A stretch of DNA of 64,000 bases from Paraburkholderia aromaticivorans (GTDB taxonomy: Bacteria; Pseudomonadota; Gammaproteobacteria; Burkholderiales; Burkholderiaceae), in NCBI RefSeq assembly GCF_002278075.1, contig NZ_CP022989.1, forward strand, positions 2,294,001 to 2,358,000, given 5' to 3'. Positions 23,155-32,910 of the stretch are shown in pieces. The notes under the pieces were generated by a model. It did not search any database. It was not told the DNA's origin and saw nothing but the letters and a program-made list of their open reading frames with translations. How positions within the stretch are numbered: position 1 is the stretch's first letter; every line of letters begins with the position of its first letter. The translations under genes and the position numbers were made by a program.

Positions 23155-24156
23155 ATGTCCGATATCCAATTAGCGTCCGGCGCGAGCAGGTCGACCCCGC
23201 CCGGCAACGCGTCGCAGCAGAAAGCGCCTGGCCGTGCCGGCGACGTGATCTTCGGCGGTCTCGCGCGCCTCGCCGCCATCATCACTTTGCTGCTGCTCGG
23301 CGGCATCATCGTGTCGCTGATCGTCGCGTCCCTGCCGTCGATCAGGCAATTCGGTCTCAGCTTCCTGTGGACCGCCGAGTGGGATCCACCCAGCAAGCAA
23401 TTCGGCGCCCTGGTGCCGATCTACGGCACGATCGCCACCTCGATCATCGCGCTCATCATCGCGGTGCCCGTCAGCTTCGGCATTGCGCTTTTCCTGACTG
23501 AACTCGCGCCCGCGTGGCTGCGCCGGCCGCTCGGCATCGCGATCGAACTGCTCGCCGCGATTCCGTCGATCGTGTACGGCATGTGGGGTCTGCTGGTGTT
23601 CGCGCCGATCTTCGCGACGTGGTTCGAAAAACCGCTCGGCGCGGTGCTCGGCGGGATTCCGGTGGTCGGTGCGCTGTTTCAGGGCGCGCCGATCGGCATC
23701 GGCATCCTGTGCGCGGGTGTGATTCTCGCGATCATGATCATTCCGTACATCGCCTCGGTGATGCGCGACGTGTTCGAAGTCACGCCGGTGTTGCTGAAAG
23801 AGTCGGCTTACGGCATCGGCTGCACGACGTGGGAAGTGATGTGGAAGATCGTGCTGCCCTTCACCAAAAGCGGCGTGATCGGCGGCGTCATGCTGGGTCT
23901 GGGTCGCGCGCTTGGCGAGACCATGGCGGTCACGTTCGTGATCGGCAACACCAATCTGCTCGACAACGTGTCGCTCTTTTCGCCGGGTAACAGCATCACG
24001 TCGGCGCTTGCCAACGAATTCGCCGAAGCGGATCCGGGCCTGCATACGTCGGCGCTGATGGAGCTCGGCCTCATTCTGTTCGTGATCACTTTCATCGTGC
24101 TGGCGATTTCGAAGATCATGCTGCTTCGCCTCGAAAAAGGGGAGGGCGCGAAATGA
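23155..24156 (+). CDS. pstC: phosphate ABC transporter permease PstC
   Basis: A 333-residue inner-membrane permease with about six helices. It carries the BPD_transp_1 EAA-type loop around [21 protein letters not shown], which contacts the ATPase PstB. The ATG at 23155 (MSDIQLAS) is preferred; a GTG 13 codons upstream has no better ribosome site. Its stop overlaps the pstA start as ATGA, so the two permease subunits are translationally coupled. The hydrophilic N-terminal 25 residues are poorly conserved in the family. Confidence 0.95.
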   Translation: MSDIQLASGASRSTPPGNASQQKAPGRAGDVIFGGLARLAAIITLLLLGGIIVSLIVASLPSIRQFGLSFLWTAEWDPPSKQFGALVPIYGTIATSIIALIIAVPVSFGIALFLTELAPAWLRRPLGIAIELLAAIPSIVYGMWGLLVFAPIFATWFEKPLGAVLGGIPVVGALFQGAPIGIGILCAGVILAIMIIPYIASVMRDVFEVTPVLLKESAYGIGCTTWEVMWKIVLPFTKSGVIGGVMLGLGRALGETMAVTFVIGNTNLLDNVSLFSPGNSITSALANEFAEADPGLHTSALMELGLILFVITFIVLAISKIMLLRLEKGEGAK

Positions 24157-25049
24157 GCCAGCCCACCTTGAATATGCCGGGTTCGACCGACGCTGCCGCG
24201 CTCGAGGCGATGCGCGTGCGTCTGCAAGGCCGCCGCCGCATGAAGAACGCGATCGCACTGACCTTGTCGCTCGCGGCGATGGCGTTCGGTCTGCTGTGGC
24301 TGATCTGGATTCTGTACACGACGTTGCGCCTGGGTGTCGGCGGCTTGTCGGTCGAGTTGTTCACGCAATCGACACCGCCGCCAAACACCGATGGCGGTGG
24401 CCTTGCCAACGCGATCGTCGGCAGCTTGATGCTGGTCGCGCTCGCCACGTTCGTGGGCACGCCGATCGGCATTCTCGCCGGCGTGTATCTTGCCGAATAC
24501 GGCCAGAAAGGCTGGCTCGCGAGCCTCACGCGTTTTATCAACGACATTCTGTTGTCGGCGCCCTCGATCGTGGTCGGTCTGTTCGTGTATGCGCTGGTTG
24601 TCGCGAAGATGGGCCACTTCAGCGGCTGGGCCGGCGTGTTCGCGCTCGCGTTGCTGCAGATCCCGATCGTGATCCGCACCACCGAGAACATGCTGAAACT
24701 GGTGCCGAACGCATTGCGTGAAGCGGCGTTCGCGCTCGGCACGCCGAAGTGGAAGATGGTGCTGTCGATCACGCTGAAGGCTTCCATCGCGGGTATCGTC
24801 ACCGGCGTGTTGCTCGGCGTGGCGCGCATCGCAGGCGAAACCGCGCCGCTGCTGTTCACGGCGCTGTCGAACCAGTTCTTCTCGCTGGACATGGGCCAGC
24901 CGGTCGCGAACCTGCCGGTCACGATCTACAAGTTTGCGATGAGCCCGTTCGCGCAGTGGCAATCGCTCGCGTGGGCCGGCGTCTTCCTGATCACGCTCGC
25001 GGTGCTGGGACTGAACATCCTCGCGCGCACGATCTTCACGAACAAGTAA
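24153..25049 (+). CDS. pstA: phosphate ABC transporter permease PstA
   Basis: A 298-residue partner of PstC with six predicted helices after a hydrophilic N-terminus. The ATPase-contact loop is [21 protein letters not shown], and [14 protein letters not shown] begins the transport core. It overlaps pstC by 4 bp. pstB follows after 17 bp, so the permease and ATPase are made from one message. Confidence 0.96.
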   Translation: MSQPTLNMPGSTDAAALEAMRVRLQGRRRMKNAIALTLSLAAMAFGLLWLIWILYTTLRLGVGGLSVELFTQSTPPPNTDGGGLANAIVGSLMLVALATFVGTPIGILAGVYLAEYGQKGWLASLTRFINDILLSAPSIVVGLFVYALVVAKMGHFSGWAGVFALALLQIPIVIRTTENMLKLVPNALREAAFALGTPKWKMVLSITLKASIAGIVTGVLLGVARIAGETAPLLFTALSNQFFSLDMGQPVANLPVTIYKFAMSPFAQWQSLAWAGVFLITLAVLGLNILARTIFTNK

Positions 25050-25066
25050 GGGCGGAGTGTAATCCG

Positions 25067-25915
25067 ATGAATATGGCAGAAACTCAACTCAATCCGATCG
25101 CGCGTCCCACCGCGCCCGCCGGTTTCGACCCCGTGCAAAGCGGCCAGTCGCAAGCGCCGTCGCGCCCGAAGATCGAGATCAACGACCTGAATTTCTTCTA
25201 CGGCAAGTATCACGCGCTGAAGAACATCAACCTGCAGATCCCGGAAGGCAAGGTGACCGCGTTCATCGGTCCGTCGGGTTGCGGCAAGTCCACGCTGCTG
25301 CGCACGCTCAACAAGATGTACGCGCTCTATCCGGAGCAGCGTGCCGAGGGCGAGATCCTGATGGACGGCGAAAACCTGCTGACCTCCAAGCGCGATATCT
25401 CGCTGCTGCGCGCGCGGATCGGCATGGTGTTCCAGAAGCCGACGCCGTTTCCGATGTCGATCTACGACAACATCGCATTCGGTGTGAAGATGTTCGAGAC
25501 GCTGCCGCGCTCGGAAATGGACGACCGCGTGGAATGGGCGCTGACCAAGGCCGCGCTATGGAACGAAGTGAAGGACAAGCTCGGGCAGAGCGGCTACGGT
25601 CTGTCGGGCGGTCAGCAGCAGCGTCTGTGCATTGCGCGCGGCATCGCGATCCGTCCCGAAGTACTCCTGCTCGACGAGCCGTGTTCGGCGCTGGACCCGA
25701 TCTCGACGGGCCGCATCGAAGAGCTGATCGCCGAACTGAAGAGCGACTACACGGTGGTGATCGTCACGCACAACATGCAACAGGCGGCCCGCTGTTCGGA
25801 CTACACTGCCTATATGTACCTCGGCGAGTTGATCGAATTCGGCGACACCGAAAAGATCTTCATCAAGCCGGTCCGCAAAGAAACCGAGGACTACATCACT
25901 GGCCGCTTCGGCTAA
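25067..25915 (+). CDS. pstB: phosphate ABC transporter ATPase PstB
   Basis: A 282-residue ATPase that powers phosphate import. Walker A is GPSGCGKST, the Q-loop is [13 protein letters not shown], the signature is [14 protein letters not shown], Walker B is [11 protein letters not shown] and the switch histidine is VTHNM. The ~30-residue N-terminal extension before [12 protein letters not shown] is rich in Pro and Ala. The ATG at 25067 has GGCGGAG nine bases upstream. A much longer open frame reading back into pstA is a shadow. phoU follows after 28 bp. Confidence 0.97.
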   Translation: MNMAETQLNPIARPTAPAGFDPVQSGQSQAPSRPKIEINDLNFFYGKYHALKNINLQIPEGKVTAFIGPSGCGKSTLLRTLNKMYALYPEQRAEGEILMDGENLLTSKRDISLLRARIGMVFQKPTPFPMSIYDNIAFGVKMFETLPRSEMDDRVEWALTKAALWNEVKDKLGQSGYGLSGGQQQRLCIARGIAIRPEVLLLDEPCSALDPISTGRIEELIAELKSDYTVVIVTHNMQQAARCSDYTAYMYLGELIEFGDTEKIFIKPVRKETEDYITGRFG

Positions 25916-25943
25916 ATCGCCGAGCCAAACAAGGGAGTACGAC

Positions 25944-26648
25944 ATGTCCGACAAACACCTGTCCAGCCAGTTCGACGCCGACCTGAATCTGGTTTCCTCC
26001 AAGGTGCTCGAAATGGGCGGCCTGGTCGAATCGCAGATCGTCAAGGCCATGCAGGCGCTCAACGAATTCGATCTCGACATCGCCGAGCAGGTGATCGCCG
26101 CGGAAGAGCGTCTGAACAAGATGGAAGTGGAGATCGACGAAGAGTGCAGCAATATCATCGCGCGCCGTCAGCCGGCCGCGCGTGACCTGCGTCTCTTGAT
26201 CGCGATTTCGAAGACCATCACGAATCTCGAGCGCGCCGGCGACGAAGCCGAAAAAATCGCCAAGCGTACCAAGCGGTTGATGGAAGACGGCGCCTCGCGC
26301 ACCATCAACATCGCCGAGATCAAGTTGTCGGGTGAAATGGCGGTGTCGATTCTGCGCCGCGCGCTCGACGCGTTCGCGCGCCTCGACACGGTTGCCGCCG
26401 CGCAGATCGTGCGCGACGATAAGGCGATCGACGAAGAATTCCGCGCTTTCGTGCGCAAGCTGATTTCGTACATGACGGAAGATCCGCGTTCGATCTCGGT
26501 GGGCCTCGACTTTCTGTTCATCGCCAAGGCGATCGAGCGGATCGGCGACCACGCGAAGAACATCGCGGAGTTCATCATTTACATCGTGAAGGGCACCGAC
26601 GTACGGCACAAGTCGCGCGACGCGCTCGAACGCGAAGCACTCAGTTAA
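25944..26648 (+). CDS. phoU: phosphate signalling regulator PhoU
   Basis: A 234-residue protein of two related three-helix bundles. Each bears a metal-binding motif of the E/DxxxD type, seen in ERAGDEAEKIAKR and ERIGDHAKNIAEF. PhoU links PstSCAB activity to the sensor PhoR, holding PhoR in the phosphatase state when phosphate is plentiful. GGGAG precedes the ATG. It sits between pstB and phoB, so uptake and signalling genes share a transcript. Confidence 0.97.
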   Translation: MSDKHLSSQFDADLNLVSSKVLEMGGLVESQIVKAMQALNEFDLDIAEQVIAAEERLNKMEVEIDEECSNIIARRQPAARDLRLLIAISKTITNLERAGDEAEKIAKRTKRLMEDGASRTINIAEIKLSGEMAVSILRRALDAFARLDTVAAAQIVRDDKAIDEEFRAFVRKLISYMTEDPRSISVGLDFLFIAKAIERIGDHAKNIAEFIIYIVKGTDVRHKSRDALEREALS

Positions 26649-26674
26649 TCCAGACATAAGGACCAGAGGTGCCG

Positions 26675-27376
26675 ATGCCCAGCAGCATTCTCGTCATTGA
26701 AGATGAGCCCGCCATTTCCGAACTGATTTCGGTCAATCTTCAACACGCCGGACACTGCCCGATTCGCGCGTACAACGCGGAGCAGGCGCAAAACCTGATC
26801 AGCGACGTACTGCCCGACCTCGTGCTGCTCGACTGGATGTTGCCGGGGAAATCGGGCATTGCGTTCGCGCGTGATCTGCGCAACAACGAGCGCACGAAGC
26901 ATATCCCGATCATCATGCTGACCGCGCGTGGCGACGAGCAGGACAAGGTGCTCGGCCTCGAAATCGGCGCCGACGACTACGTCACCAAGCCGTTCTCGCC
27001 GAAAGAACTGATGGCGCGCATCAAGGCGGTGCTGCGCCGCCGTGCGCCGCAGTTGACCGAAGACGTGGTCGCGATCAACGGCCTGAAGCTCGATCCGGCC
27101 ACACACCGCGTGGCCGCGCATGCCGAAGGCAGCGAGATCAAGCTCGAACTCGGCCCGACGGAATTCCGTCTGCTGCATTTCTTCATGACGCACCCGGAGC
27201 GCGTGCACAGCCGCACGCAACTGCTCGATCAGGTGTGGGGCGATCACGTGTTCGTCGAAGAGCGCACGGTCGACGTGCATATCAAGCGCCTGCGTGCGGC
27301 CCTCAAGCCGGCCGGGTGCGATGCTATGATTGAGACGGTGCGCGGCAGCGGCTACCGGCTCGCGAAGAGCGCCTGA
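26675..27376 (+). CDS. phoB: phosphate regulon response regulator PhoB
   Basis: A 233-residue OmpR-family regulator. The receiver domain has the acidic pocket EDEP, phospho-acceptor D53 in LLDWMLPG, the T of MLTARG and K in VTKPFSPKEL. The winged-helix domain contains the recognition region EERTVDVHIKRLR. It binds the Pho boxes found upstream of pstS and ppk. The ATG at 26675 is chosen over the GTG at 26669 because AGAGG is better spaced for it. phoR follows after 129 bp. Confidence 0.97.
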   Translation: MPSSILVIEDEPAISELISVNLQHAGHCPIRAYNAEQAQNLISDVLPDLVLLDWMLPGKSGIAFARDLRNNERTKHIPIIMLTARGDEQDKVLGLEIGADDYVTKPFSPKELMARIKAVLRRRAPQLTEDVVAINGLKLDPATHRVAAHAEGSEIKLELGPTEFRLLHFFMTHPERVHSRTQLLDQVWGDHVFVEERTVDVHIKRLRAALKPAGCDAMIETVRGSGYRLAKSA

Positions 27377-27505
27377 CGTTCACGGTGGCGGCTTACCGGC
27401 CGAACGCACCGGGTGCGTCATCGCCGCTGTTCGTCACGCTTCGCCACGTTCGGCGCCGCGATTTTCCCTTCCGGCGCTTACGCTTCTTTCTTCGATCGCT
27501 AGACC

Positions 27506-28819
27506 ATGAACATCATCTGGGCGCGCTCCATCGTGTCGGTCGTGCTGCTGGCTGTTCTGTGCGTGGTGGTCGGCGCACTGGTGAACGTCAAGGCAGCGCT
27601 CGTCCTCGCGATCGTCATGCTGCTCGCGCAGAGCGTTTTCAGCACCTTCCATAAGCAGCGGCTGTGGCATTTGCTCGATGCGCCGGTGTACGGCGAAGTG
27701 CCGAGCGCCCCCGGCATCTGGGGCGAAATCTACTACCGTTTGCACAAGCTCGCGAAGCGCTGGCACGCCCAGGTGCGTCAGGTCGAGCAGCAGCATTCGC
27801 GTTTCATTCAGGCCATCCAGGCTTCGCCGAACGGCGTGGCGATGCTCGACGATCATGATCAGATCGAGTGGTGCAACGCGATCTCCGAACTCCATTTCGG
27901 ACTGGATGCGAAGCGCGATCTGCGCCAGCACATCACCCATCTGGTGCGTCAGCCGGAGTTCGTGCGTTACCTGAATTCGCATCGGTACGAAGAGATGCTG
28001 ATCATGCGCGGCATGGGCGACAAACGGCAAAACGTGCTCTCGGTGCAGGTCTTTCCGTACGGCGAAAACCGCAAGCTGGTGCTCTCGCAGGACATCACCG
28101 AACTGGAGCGGACCGACGCGATGCGCCGCGACTTCGTCGCCAATGTTTCGCATGAGTTGAAGACGCCGCTCACGGTGCTCTCGGGCTTTCTCGAGACCAT
28201 GCGTGAATTGCCGTTGAGCGAGGGCGAACGTTCGCGCTATCTCGAACTGATGGAGCAGCAAGCTTCGCGCATGCGCCACATCGTCAGCGATCTGCTGGTG
28301 CTCGCCAAACTCGAGGGCGACAACAAGCCGCCGAGCGATCAGATGATCGACATGCGCGCGGTGTTGCGGCATTTGCGCGACGACGCGCATAGCCTGTCGA
28401 GCGATCATCACAAGATCGTGTTCGATGCCGACGAAGGGCTCACCGTCACCGGCGTCGAAACGGAAATTCTCAGCGCGTTCGGCAATCTCGTCACGAACGC
28501 GATCCGCTACACGCCGGACGGCGGCGCCATCAAGGTGTTTTGGCACGCGCAAGGCGGTCATGCGGTGTTTTCGGTGACGGACAGCGGACTGGGCATTCCC
28601 GCCGCGGATATTCCGCGGCTGACCGAGCGCTTCTATCGCGTCGATCGCAGCCGTTCGCGCGACACAGGCGGTACGGGCCTCGGACTCGCGATCGTCAAAC
28701 ATGTGCTGCAACGTCACGATGCGCAGCTCGACGTGAAGAGCGAAGAGGGGCGGGGCAGCACGTTTACGGTGCGCTTCCCGGTGTATCGCACGGCGCGCCG
28801 GCAACCGGCACCGGTTTGA
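27506..28819 (+). CDS. phoR: phosphate regulon sensor kinase PhoR
   Basis: A 437-residue histidine kinase. Two N-terminal membrane helices lack a large periplasmic loop, typical of PhoR. A PAS domain follows (around IQASPNGVAMLDDHDQIEWCN), then the dimerisation and phospho-acceptor domain with H216 in NVSHELKTPL, and a catalytic ATPase domain with N box LVTNAIRYTPDG, G1 DSGLGI and G2 GGTGLGLAIVKH. It phosphorylates PhoB under phosphate starvation and is inhibited through PhoU and PstB. It ends the operon at a bidirectional terminator. Confidence 0.96.
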   Translation: MNIIWARSIVSVVLLAVLCVVVGALVNVKAALVLAIVMLLAQSVFSTFHKQRLWHLLDAPVYGEVPSAPGIWGEIYYRLHKLAKRWHAQVRQVEQQHSRFIQAIQASPNGVAMLDDHDQIEWCNAISELHFGLDAKRDLRQHITHLVRQPEFVRYLNSHRYEEMLIMRGMGDKRQNVLSVQVFPYGENRKLVLSQDITELERTDAMRRDFVANVSHELKTPLTVLSGFLETMRELPLSEGERSRYLELMEQQASRMRHIVSDLLVLAKLEGDNKPPSDQMIDMRAVLRHLRDDAHSLSSDHHKIVFDADEGLTVTGVETEILSAFGNLVTNAIRYTPDGGAIKVFWHAQGGHAVFSVTDSGLGIPAADIPRLTERFYRVDRSRSRDTGGTGLGLAIVKHVLQRHDAQLDVKSEEGRGSTFTVRFPVYRTARRQPAPV

Positions 28820-28836
28820 CGTAACTGACCCGGCCT

Positions 28837-28869
28837 GTAAAAAAGCCCGCGCGTAGCGGGCTTTTTTAC
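28837..28869. terminator. bidirectional terminator between phoR and ppk
   Basis: A 14-bp stem (GTAAAAAAGCCCGC / GCGGGCTTTTTTAC) with loop GCGTA has A and T tracts on opposite sides, so it can stop both the pst-pho transcript and the convergent ppk transcript. Confidence 0.85.
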
Positions 28870-28911
28870 GCGCGTCGCGATTCCTCGCGGCTCGCCGAAG
28901 CGAGCGCAACA

Positions 28912-30975
28912 TCACGAACAGAATTTCCCCAGCAGACTCATCTGCGCGTTGCGCGAGGACTTGCCCGGCCGGCGGCGCCGATAATGCCCGTCGCTTTGCA
29001 TCAGCCACGCGGACTGATTGTCGCCGAGAAACGCCGACAGACCCTCGGCGATCACGCGCCGCTTAAGACGCCGGTTGTTGACCGGGAACGCGACTTCCAC
29101 GCGGCGGAAGAAATTGCGGTCCATCCAGTCGGCGCTCGACAGATACACCTGTTCCTTGCCATCGTCGTAGAAGTAGAAGATACGGTGATGTTCGAGAAAA
29201 CGCCCGACGATCGAGCGCACGGTGATGTTCTCCGAGAGGCCCGCCACGCCCGGCTGCAACGAACACACGCCACGCACGATCAGATCGATCTTCACGCCGG
29301 CCCGCGCGGCTTCATACAACTCGGCGATCACCGTGGGTTCGAGCAGCGCGTTCATCTTCGCGACGATGCGCGCCTTCTTGCCAGCGCGCGCATGCTCGGC
29401 TTCGGCGCGAATCGCCTCGACCAGTTTGGGATGCAGCGTAAACGGCGATTGCCACAACTCGTGCAGCTTCAGTTCGCCGCCAATGCCGGTCAGCTGCTGG
29501 AACACGTGATGCACGTCTTCGCAGATTTTCTGATCGGCGGTCATCAGGCCGAAGTCGGTGTAAAGACGCGCGGTACGTGGATGATAGTTGCCGGTGCCGA
29601 GGTGGACGTAACGCTTGAGCGTGGTCTTGCCGCCCACCGACACGCGTCGCACGATCAGCATCATCTTCGCATGGCACTTGTGGCCCACCACGCCGTACAC
29701 GACGTGCGCGCCGACCGCTTCGAGCTGCGAGGCCCAGTTGATGTTGGTTTCTTCGTCGAAACGCGCGAGCAGTTCCACCACCACCGTGACTTCCTTGCCA
29801 TTGCGCGCGGCTTGCATCAGCGCGTCCATCAGCGGCGAATCGGTGCCGGTGCGGTAGATGGTCTGCTTGATGGCCACCACGTTCGGATCTTTGGCCGCCT
29901 GCAGCAACAGTTCGAGCACGGGCTGAAAACTTTCGTACGGGTGATGCAGCAACACGTCGCCCTGATCGATCACATCGAACATGCTGGTGCTGTTCGCGAT
30001 CTGCGGCGGAATCGCGGGAATGTGCGGCACGAATTTCAGATCGGGGCGGTCCACCATCTCCGGCAATTGCATCAGCCGCACCAGATTGACGGGGCCGTCG
30101 GCGTAATAGCAATCCTTATTGGACAGGCTGCTTTCGTCGAGCAGGCGCCGCACCACATGCGTGGGCGTGTCCGCCGACACTTCGAGCCGCACCGCATTGC
30201 CCAGATGCCGCGCCGGCAATTCACCCTGCAGCGCGACACGCAGGTTGGTGATTTCGTCTTCGTCGACGAACAGTTCGCTGTTACGCGTGATGCGAAACTG
30301 ATTGCAACTGCGCACGACGAGATTCGGAAACAGCTCGCCGACAAAGCGCTGCAACAACGAGCTCAGCAGCACGAAGCCGTGCGGATATCCCGACAGGTCT
30401 TGCGGCATGCGCACGAGCCTGGGCAGCGCGCGCGGCGCCTGCACGATACCCATCATTGCCTGACGGCCGAACGCGTCTTTGCCTTCCAGTTCGACGACGA
30501 AGTTCAGGCTCTTGTTGAGCACACGTGGAAACGGATGCGCAGGATCGAGGCCGATCGGCGTGAGCACCGGCAACAGTTCGTCGAAGAAGTAGTTGCGCGC
30601 CCATTCGGTCTGCGCTTCGTTCCACGCTTCCGTGCCGTGAAAATAGATGCCTTCCGCTTCGAGCGCGGTGAGCACGGTGTCGTGCAGCATGGTGTATTGA
30701 CGATGCACGAGCTTCTGCGCGCGTTCGACCACGAGGTCGTAGACGTGCTGCAGCGACATGCCGTCCGGCGACAGCGCGCCGGGGTTGTCGCGCATCTGCT
30801 CCTGCAGTCCGGCCATGCGGACTTCGAAGAATTCGTCGAGATTGCTACTGGTGATGCAGATGAAGCGCAGGCGTTCGAGCAAAGGGACGGCTGGGTCGGC
30901 AGCTTGTGCCAACACACGCTCGTTGAAACCCAGAATGCCCAGCTCGCGATTCAATAAGGGGTAGCGGATGGACAT
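28912..30975 (-). CDS. ppk: polyphosphate kinase 1
   Basis: A 687-residue PPK1 that builds polyphosphate from ATP. The N-terminal LLNRELGILGFNERVLAQA and the catalytic GHKCHAKMML segment are present. With the start at 30975 the catalytic histidine of HAK falls at residue 435, the same number as in the E. coli enzyme, and the length is almost equal to E. coli (688). A GTG at 31032 is in frame but sits only 6 bp from the minus-strand Pho box, hence probably upstream of the transcription start. It is convergent with phoR and divergent from ppx. Confidence 0.96.
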   Translation of the reverse strand: MSIRYPLLNRELGILGFNERVLAQAADPAVPLLERLRFICITSSNLDEFFEVRMAGLQEQMRDNPGALSPDGMSLQHVYDLVVERAQKLVHRQYTMLHDTVLTALEAEGIYFHGTEAWNEAQTEWARNYFFDELLPVLTPIGLDPAHPFPRVLNKSLNFVVELEGKDAFGRQAMMGIVQAPRALPRLVRMPQDLSGYPHGFVLLSSLLQRFVGELFPNLVVRSCNQFRITRNSELFVDEDEITNLRVALQGELPARHLGNAVRLEVSADTPTHVVRRLLDESSLSNKDCYYADGPVNLVRLMQLPEMVDRPDLKFVPHIPAIPPQIANSTSMFDVIDQGDVLLHHPYESFQPVLELLLQAAKDPNVVAIKQTIYRTGTDSPLMDALMQAARNGKEVTVVVELLARFDEETNINWASQLEAVGAHVVYGVVGHKCHAKMMLIVRRVSVGGKTTLKRYVHLGTGNYHPRTARLYTDFGLMTADQKICEDVHHVFQQLTGIGGELKLHELWQSPFTLHPKLVEAIRAEAEHARAGKKARIVAKMNALLEPTVIAELYEAARAGVKIDLIVRGVCSLQPGVAGLSENITVRSIVGRFLEHHRIFYFYDDGKEQVYLSSADWMDRNFFRRVEVAFPVNNRRLKRRVIAEGLSAFLGDNQSAWLMQSDGHYRRRRPGKSSRNAQMSLLGKFCS

Positions 30976-31038
30976 CGGCAGCGAGAATGGAATGTCGGGA
31001 AGAGAGGCGGAAAGACGCTCGGAAATTCTCACAGTATG

Positions 31039-31056
31039 ATGACGTTGTTATGACAT
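31039..31056 (-). promoter_or_regulatory. Pho box upstream of ppk
   Basis: On the minus strand ATGTCATAACAACGTCAT shows the 7-4-7 direct repeat of PhoB sites, with matches to CTGTCAT in both halves. It lies 64 bp before the ppk ATG and 100 bp before the divergent ppx start, so PhoB could influence both genes. Confidence 0.7.
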
Positions 31057-31155
31057 TCTCGATGTTTTAAATTTTACGCCGGATTCGCTGCGTGTCGTCA
31101 ATATGACGCAGTTCATATGGGAGCATAGTTCCCCCCAACGCTGCGAGGTGACATC

Positions 31156-32802
31156 GTGAGCTCCGGTACGCTTAGAATGGCGTCTTTGAACAGCGCGGCT
31201 GGCCAGAAGGCGCCCAAGGCACCGAGTGGGCACCCGGCTTCCCACGCATCTTCCGCCGCCGCGCTCGCGCGCATGGAGTCCGCTTACTCGATGGTCACTA
31301 CGCCACAACTCCTCGCTGCCGTCGATCTCGGCTCGAACAGCTTCCGGCTGATCGTCGGCCGGGTCGAGGAAACCGACGCAGGCAGCCAGATTTATCAGGT
31401 GGACGCGTTGCGCGAGCCGGTCCGTCTGGCGGCCGGCCTGTCGCGCGACAAGATGCTCGACCGCGCGTCGCAGGTGCGCGGATGGGACGCGCTCAAGCGT
31501 TTCGGCGAGCGTCTGCGCGACTTTCACCCCGACCACGTGCGCGCGGTCGCCACCAATACGTTGCGCATCGCCAAGAACGCCGGCGAATTTCTCGGCGAGG
31601 CGCAAGCCGCGCTGGGTTTTCCGATCGAGGTCATTGCCGGGCGCGAAGAAGCACGCCTGATCTACGCGGGCGCTGCACACTCCGTGCCTGCGAGCCCCGG
31701 TAAGCGCCTCGTGGTCGATATCGGCGGTGGTTCGACGGAATTCATCATCGGCTCGCATTACACGCCGATCAAGATGGAGAGCCTGTATATCGGCTGTGTG
31801 AGCCATAGCCGCGCGTTTTTCCCGGCCGGCAACGTCGACGAATACACCATGCGCCAGGCCGAACTCGCCGCGGGGCGCGAAATCCAGATCATTTCCGCCG
31901 AGTACAAGAAAACCGGCTGGGAACAGGCGATCGGCTCGTCGGGCACCGCGCGCGCGCTCGCCGAACTGGTTGAAGCGAACGGCTTCAACGATCCGGGCAT
32001 CACGCACGGCATCTCGCGCGGTGGGCTCGAACGGCTCAAGCGCGCGCTGATCAAGGCGGAGAACGTCAATCGGCTGAAGCTCGTCGCGTTGAAGGGCGAT
32101 CGCGTTCCGGTGCTGGCCGGTGGCCTGTCGATCATGATCGCGGTGTTCGACGAACTCGGCGTCGAATATGTCGACACCACGGACGGCGCGTTGCGCCTGG
32201 GCGTGCTGTACGACCTGCTGGGCCGTTCGCAGCACGAAGACATGCGCACGGTGACGGCGGAGGGTTTCATGCGCCGCTATGGCGTGGATCGGGCCCAGGC
32301 GGGGCGCATCGGCGAACTCGCGGTGCGCTTTTACGACCAGTTCGCGGAACCCGACGAAGAACGCCGGGCGGAAAACCGCATGTTTATCGGCTGGGCGGCG
32401 GCGCTGCACGAAATCGGCCTGTCGATCTCGCACAGCGCGTATCACAAGCATTCGGCCTACATTGCCAGCAACGCGGACATGCCGGGCTTTTCACGCACCG
32501 ACCAGGCGCGGCTCGCCGCGCTCGTGCTCGGTCACGCGGGCAAACTCGGCAAGCTGTCGCAAACGCGCGAAGTGGAATGGCCGCTGCTGTTCTGTCTGCG
32601 GCTCGCTGCGCTGCTGTGCCGCCGGCGTGCGGATGTCGGCTTGCCGGGTATTTCGGTGGCGCAGGTCAACGGCGGTTATGAGGTGCGTTTGCCGAACGAG
32701 TGGGTGGCCAACAATCCGCTCACCGACTACAGCCTGATTCAGGAAGCCGCGGAGTGGGAAAAGGTCGGCATTCCATATCGCGTGGTCTATACGGACGATT
32801 GA
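31156..32802 (+). CDS. ppx: exopolyphosphatase Ppx/GppA
   Basis: A 548-residue ASKHA-fold phosphatase that removes terminal phosphate from polyphosphate, or converts pppGpp to ppGpp in GppA-type members. The first phosphate loop is VDLGSNSFRLIVG and the second is VVDIGGGSTEFIIG; the C-terminal HD-like helical region includes LHEIGLSISHSAYHKHS. The first ~45 residues before TPQLLAAVDLG are Ala- and Ser-rich. The true start may therefore be the ATG at 31273 or 31291 instead of GTG 31156. It is divergent from ppk across a Pho-box region. Confidence 0.92.
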   Translation: MSSGTLRMASLNSAAGQKAPKAPSGHPASHASSAAALARMESAYSMVTTPQLLAAVDLGSNSFRLIVGRVEETDAGSQIYQVDALREPVRLAAGLSRDKMLDRASQVRGWDALKRFGERLRDFHPDHVRAVATNTLRIAKNAGEFLGEAQAALGFPIEVIAGREEARLIYAGAAHSVPASPGKRLVVDIGGGSTEFIIGSHYTPIKMESLYIGCVSHSRAFFPAGNVDEYTMRQAELAAGREIQIISAEYKKTGWEQAIGSSGTARALAELVEANGFNDPGITHGISRGGLERLKRALIKAENVNRLKLVALKGDRVPVLAGGLSIMIAVFDELGVEYVDTTDGALRLGVLYDLLGRSQHEDMRTVTAEGFMRRYGVDRAQAGRIGELAVRFYDQFAEPDEERRAENRMFIGWAAALHEIGLSISHSAYHKHSAYIASNADMPGFSRTDQARLAALVLGHAGKLGKLSQTREVEWPLLFCLRLAALLCRRRADVGLPGISVAQVNGGYEVRLPNEWVANNPLTDYSLIQEAAEWEKVGIPYRVVYTDD

Positions 32803-32825
32803 GGCGCTGCGCCTCGCGCATGAAT

Positions 32826-32858
32826 GAAAAAGCCCGGCATGTCGCCGGGTTTTTTTTA
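32826..32858. terminator. terminator between ppx and olsB-like gene
   Basis: CCCGGC (32833-32838), loop ATGTC and GCCGGG (32844-32849), flanked by A5 on the left and T8 on the right, lie between two convergent genes. It works best for ppx on the + strand. Confidence 0.8.
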
Positions 32859-32910
32859 CTGCCGTTTGTTTGCCGGCGCGCATCGAGGCGCGCCGTGCGG
32901 CCGAGTTCGC

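Noticed and set aside
31048..32451. 467-codon minus-strand frame opposite ppx
   Set aside because: Shadow of ppx, which carries both phosphate-binding loops of its family.
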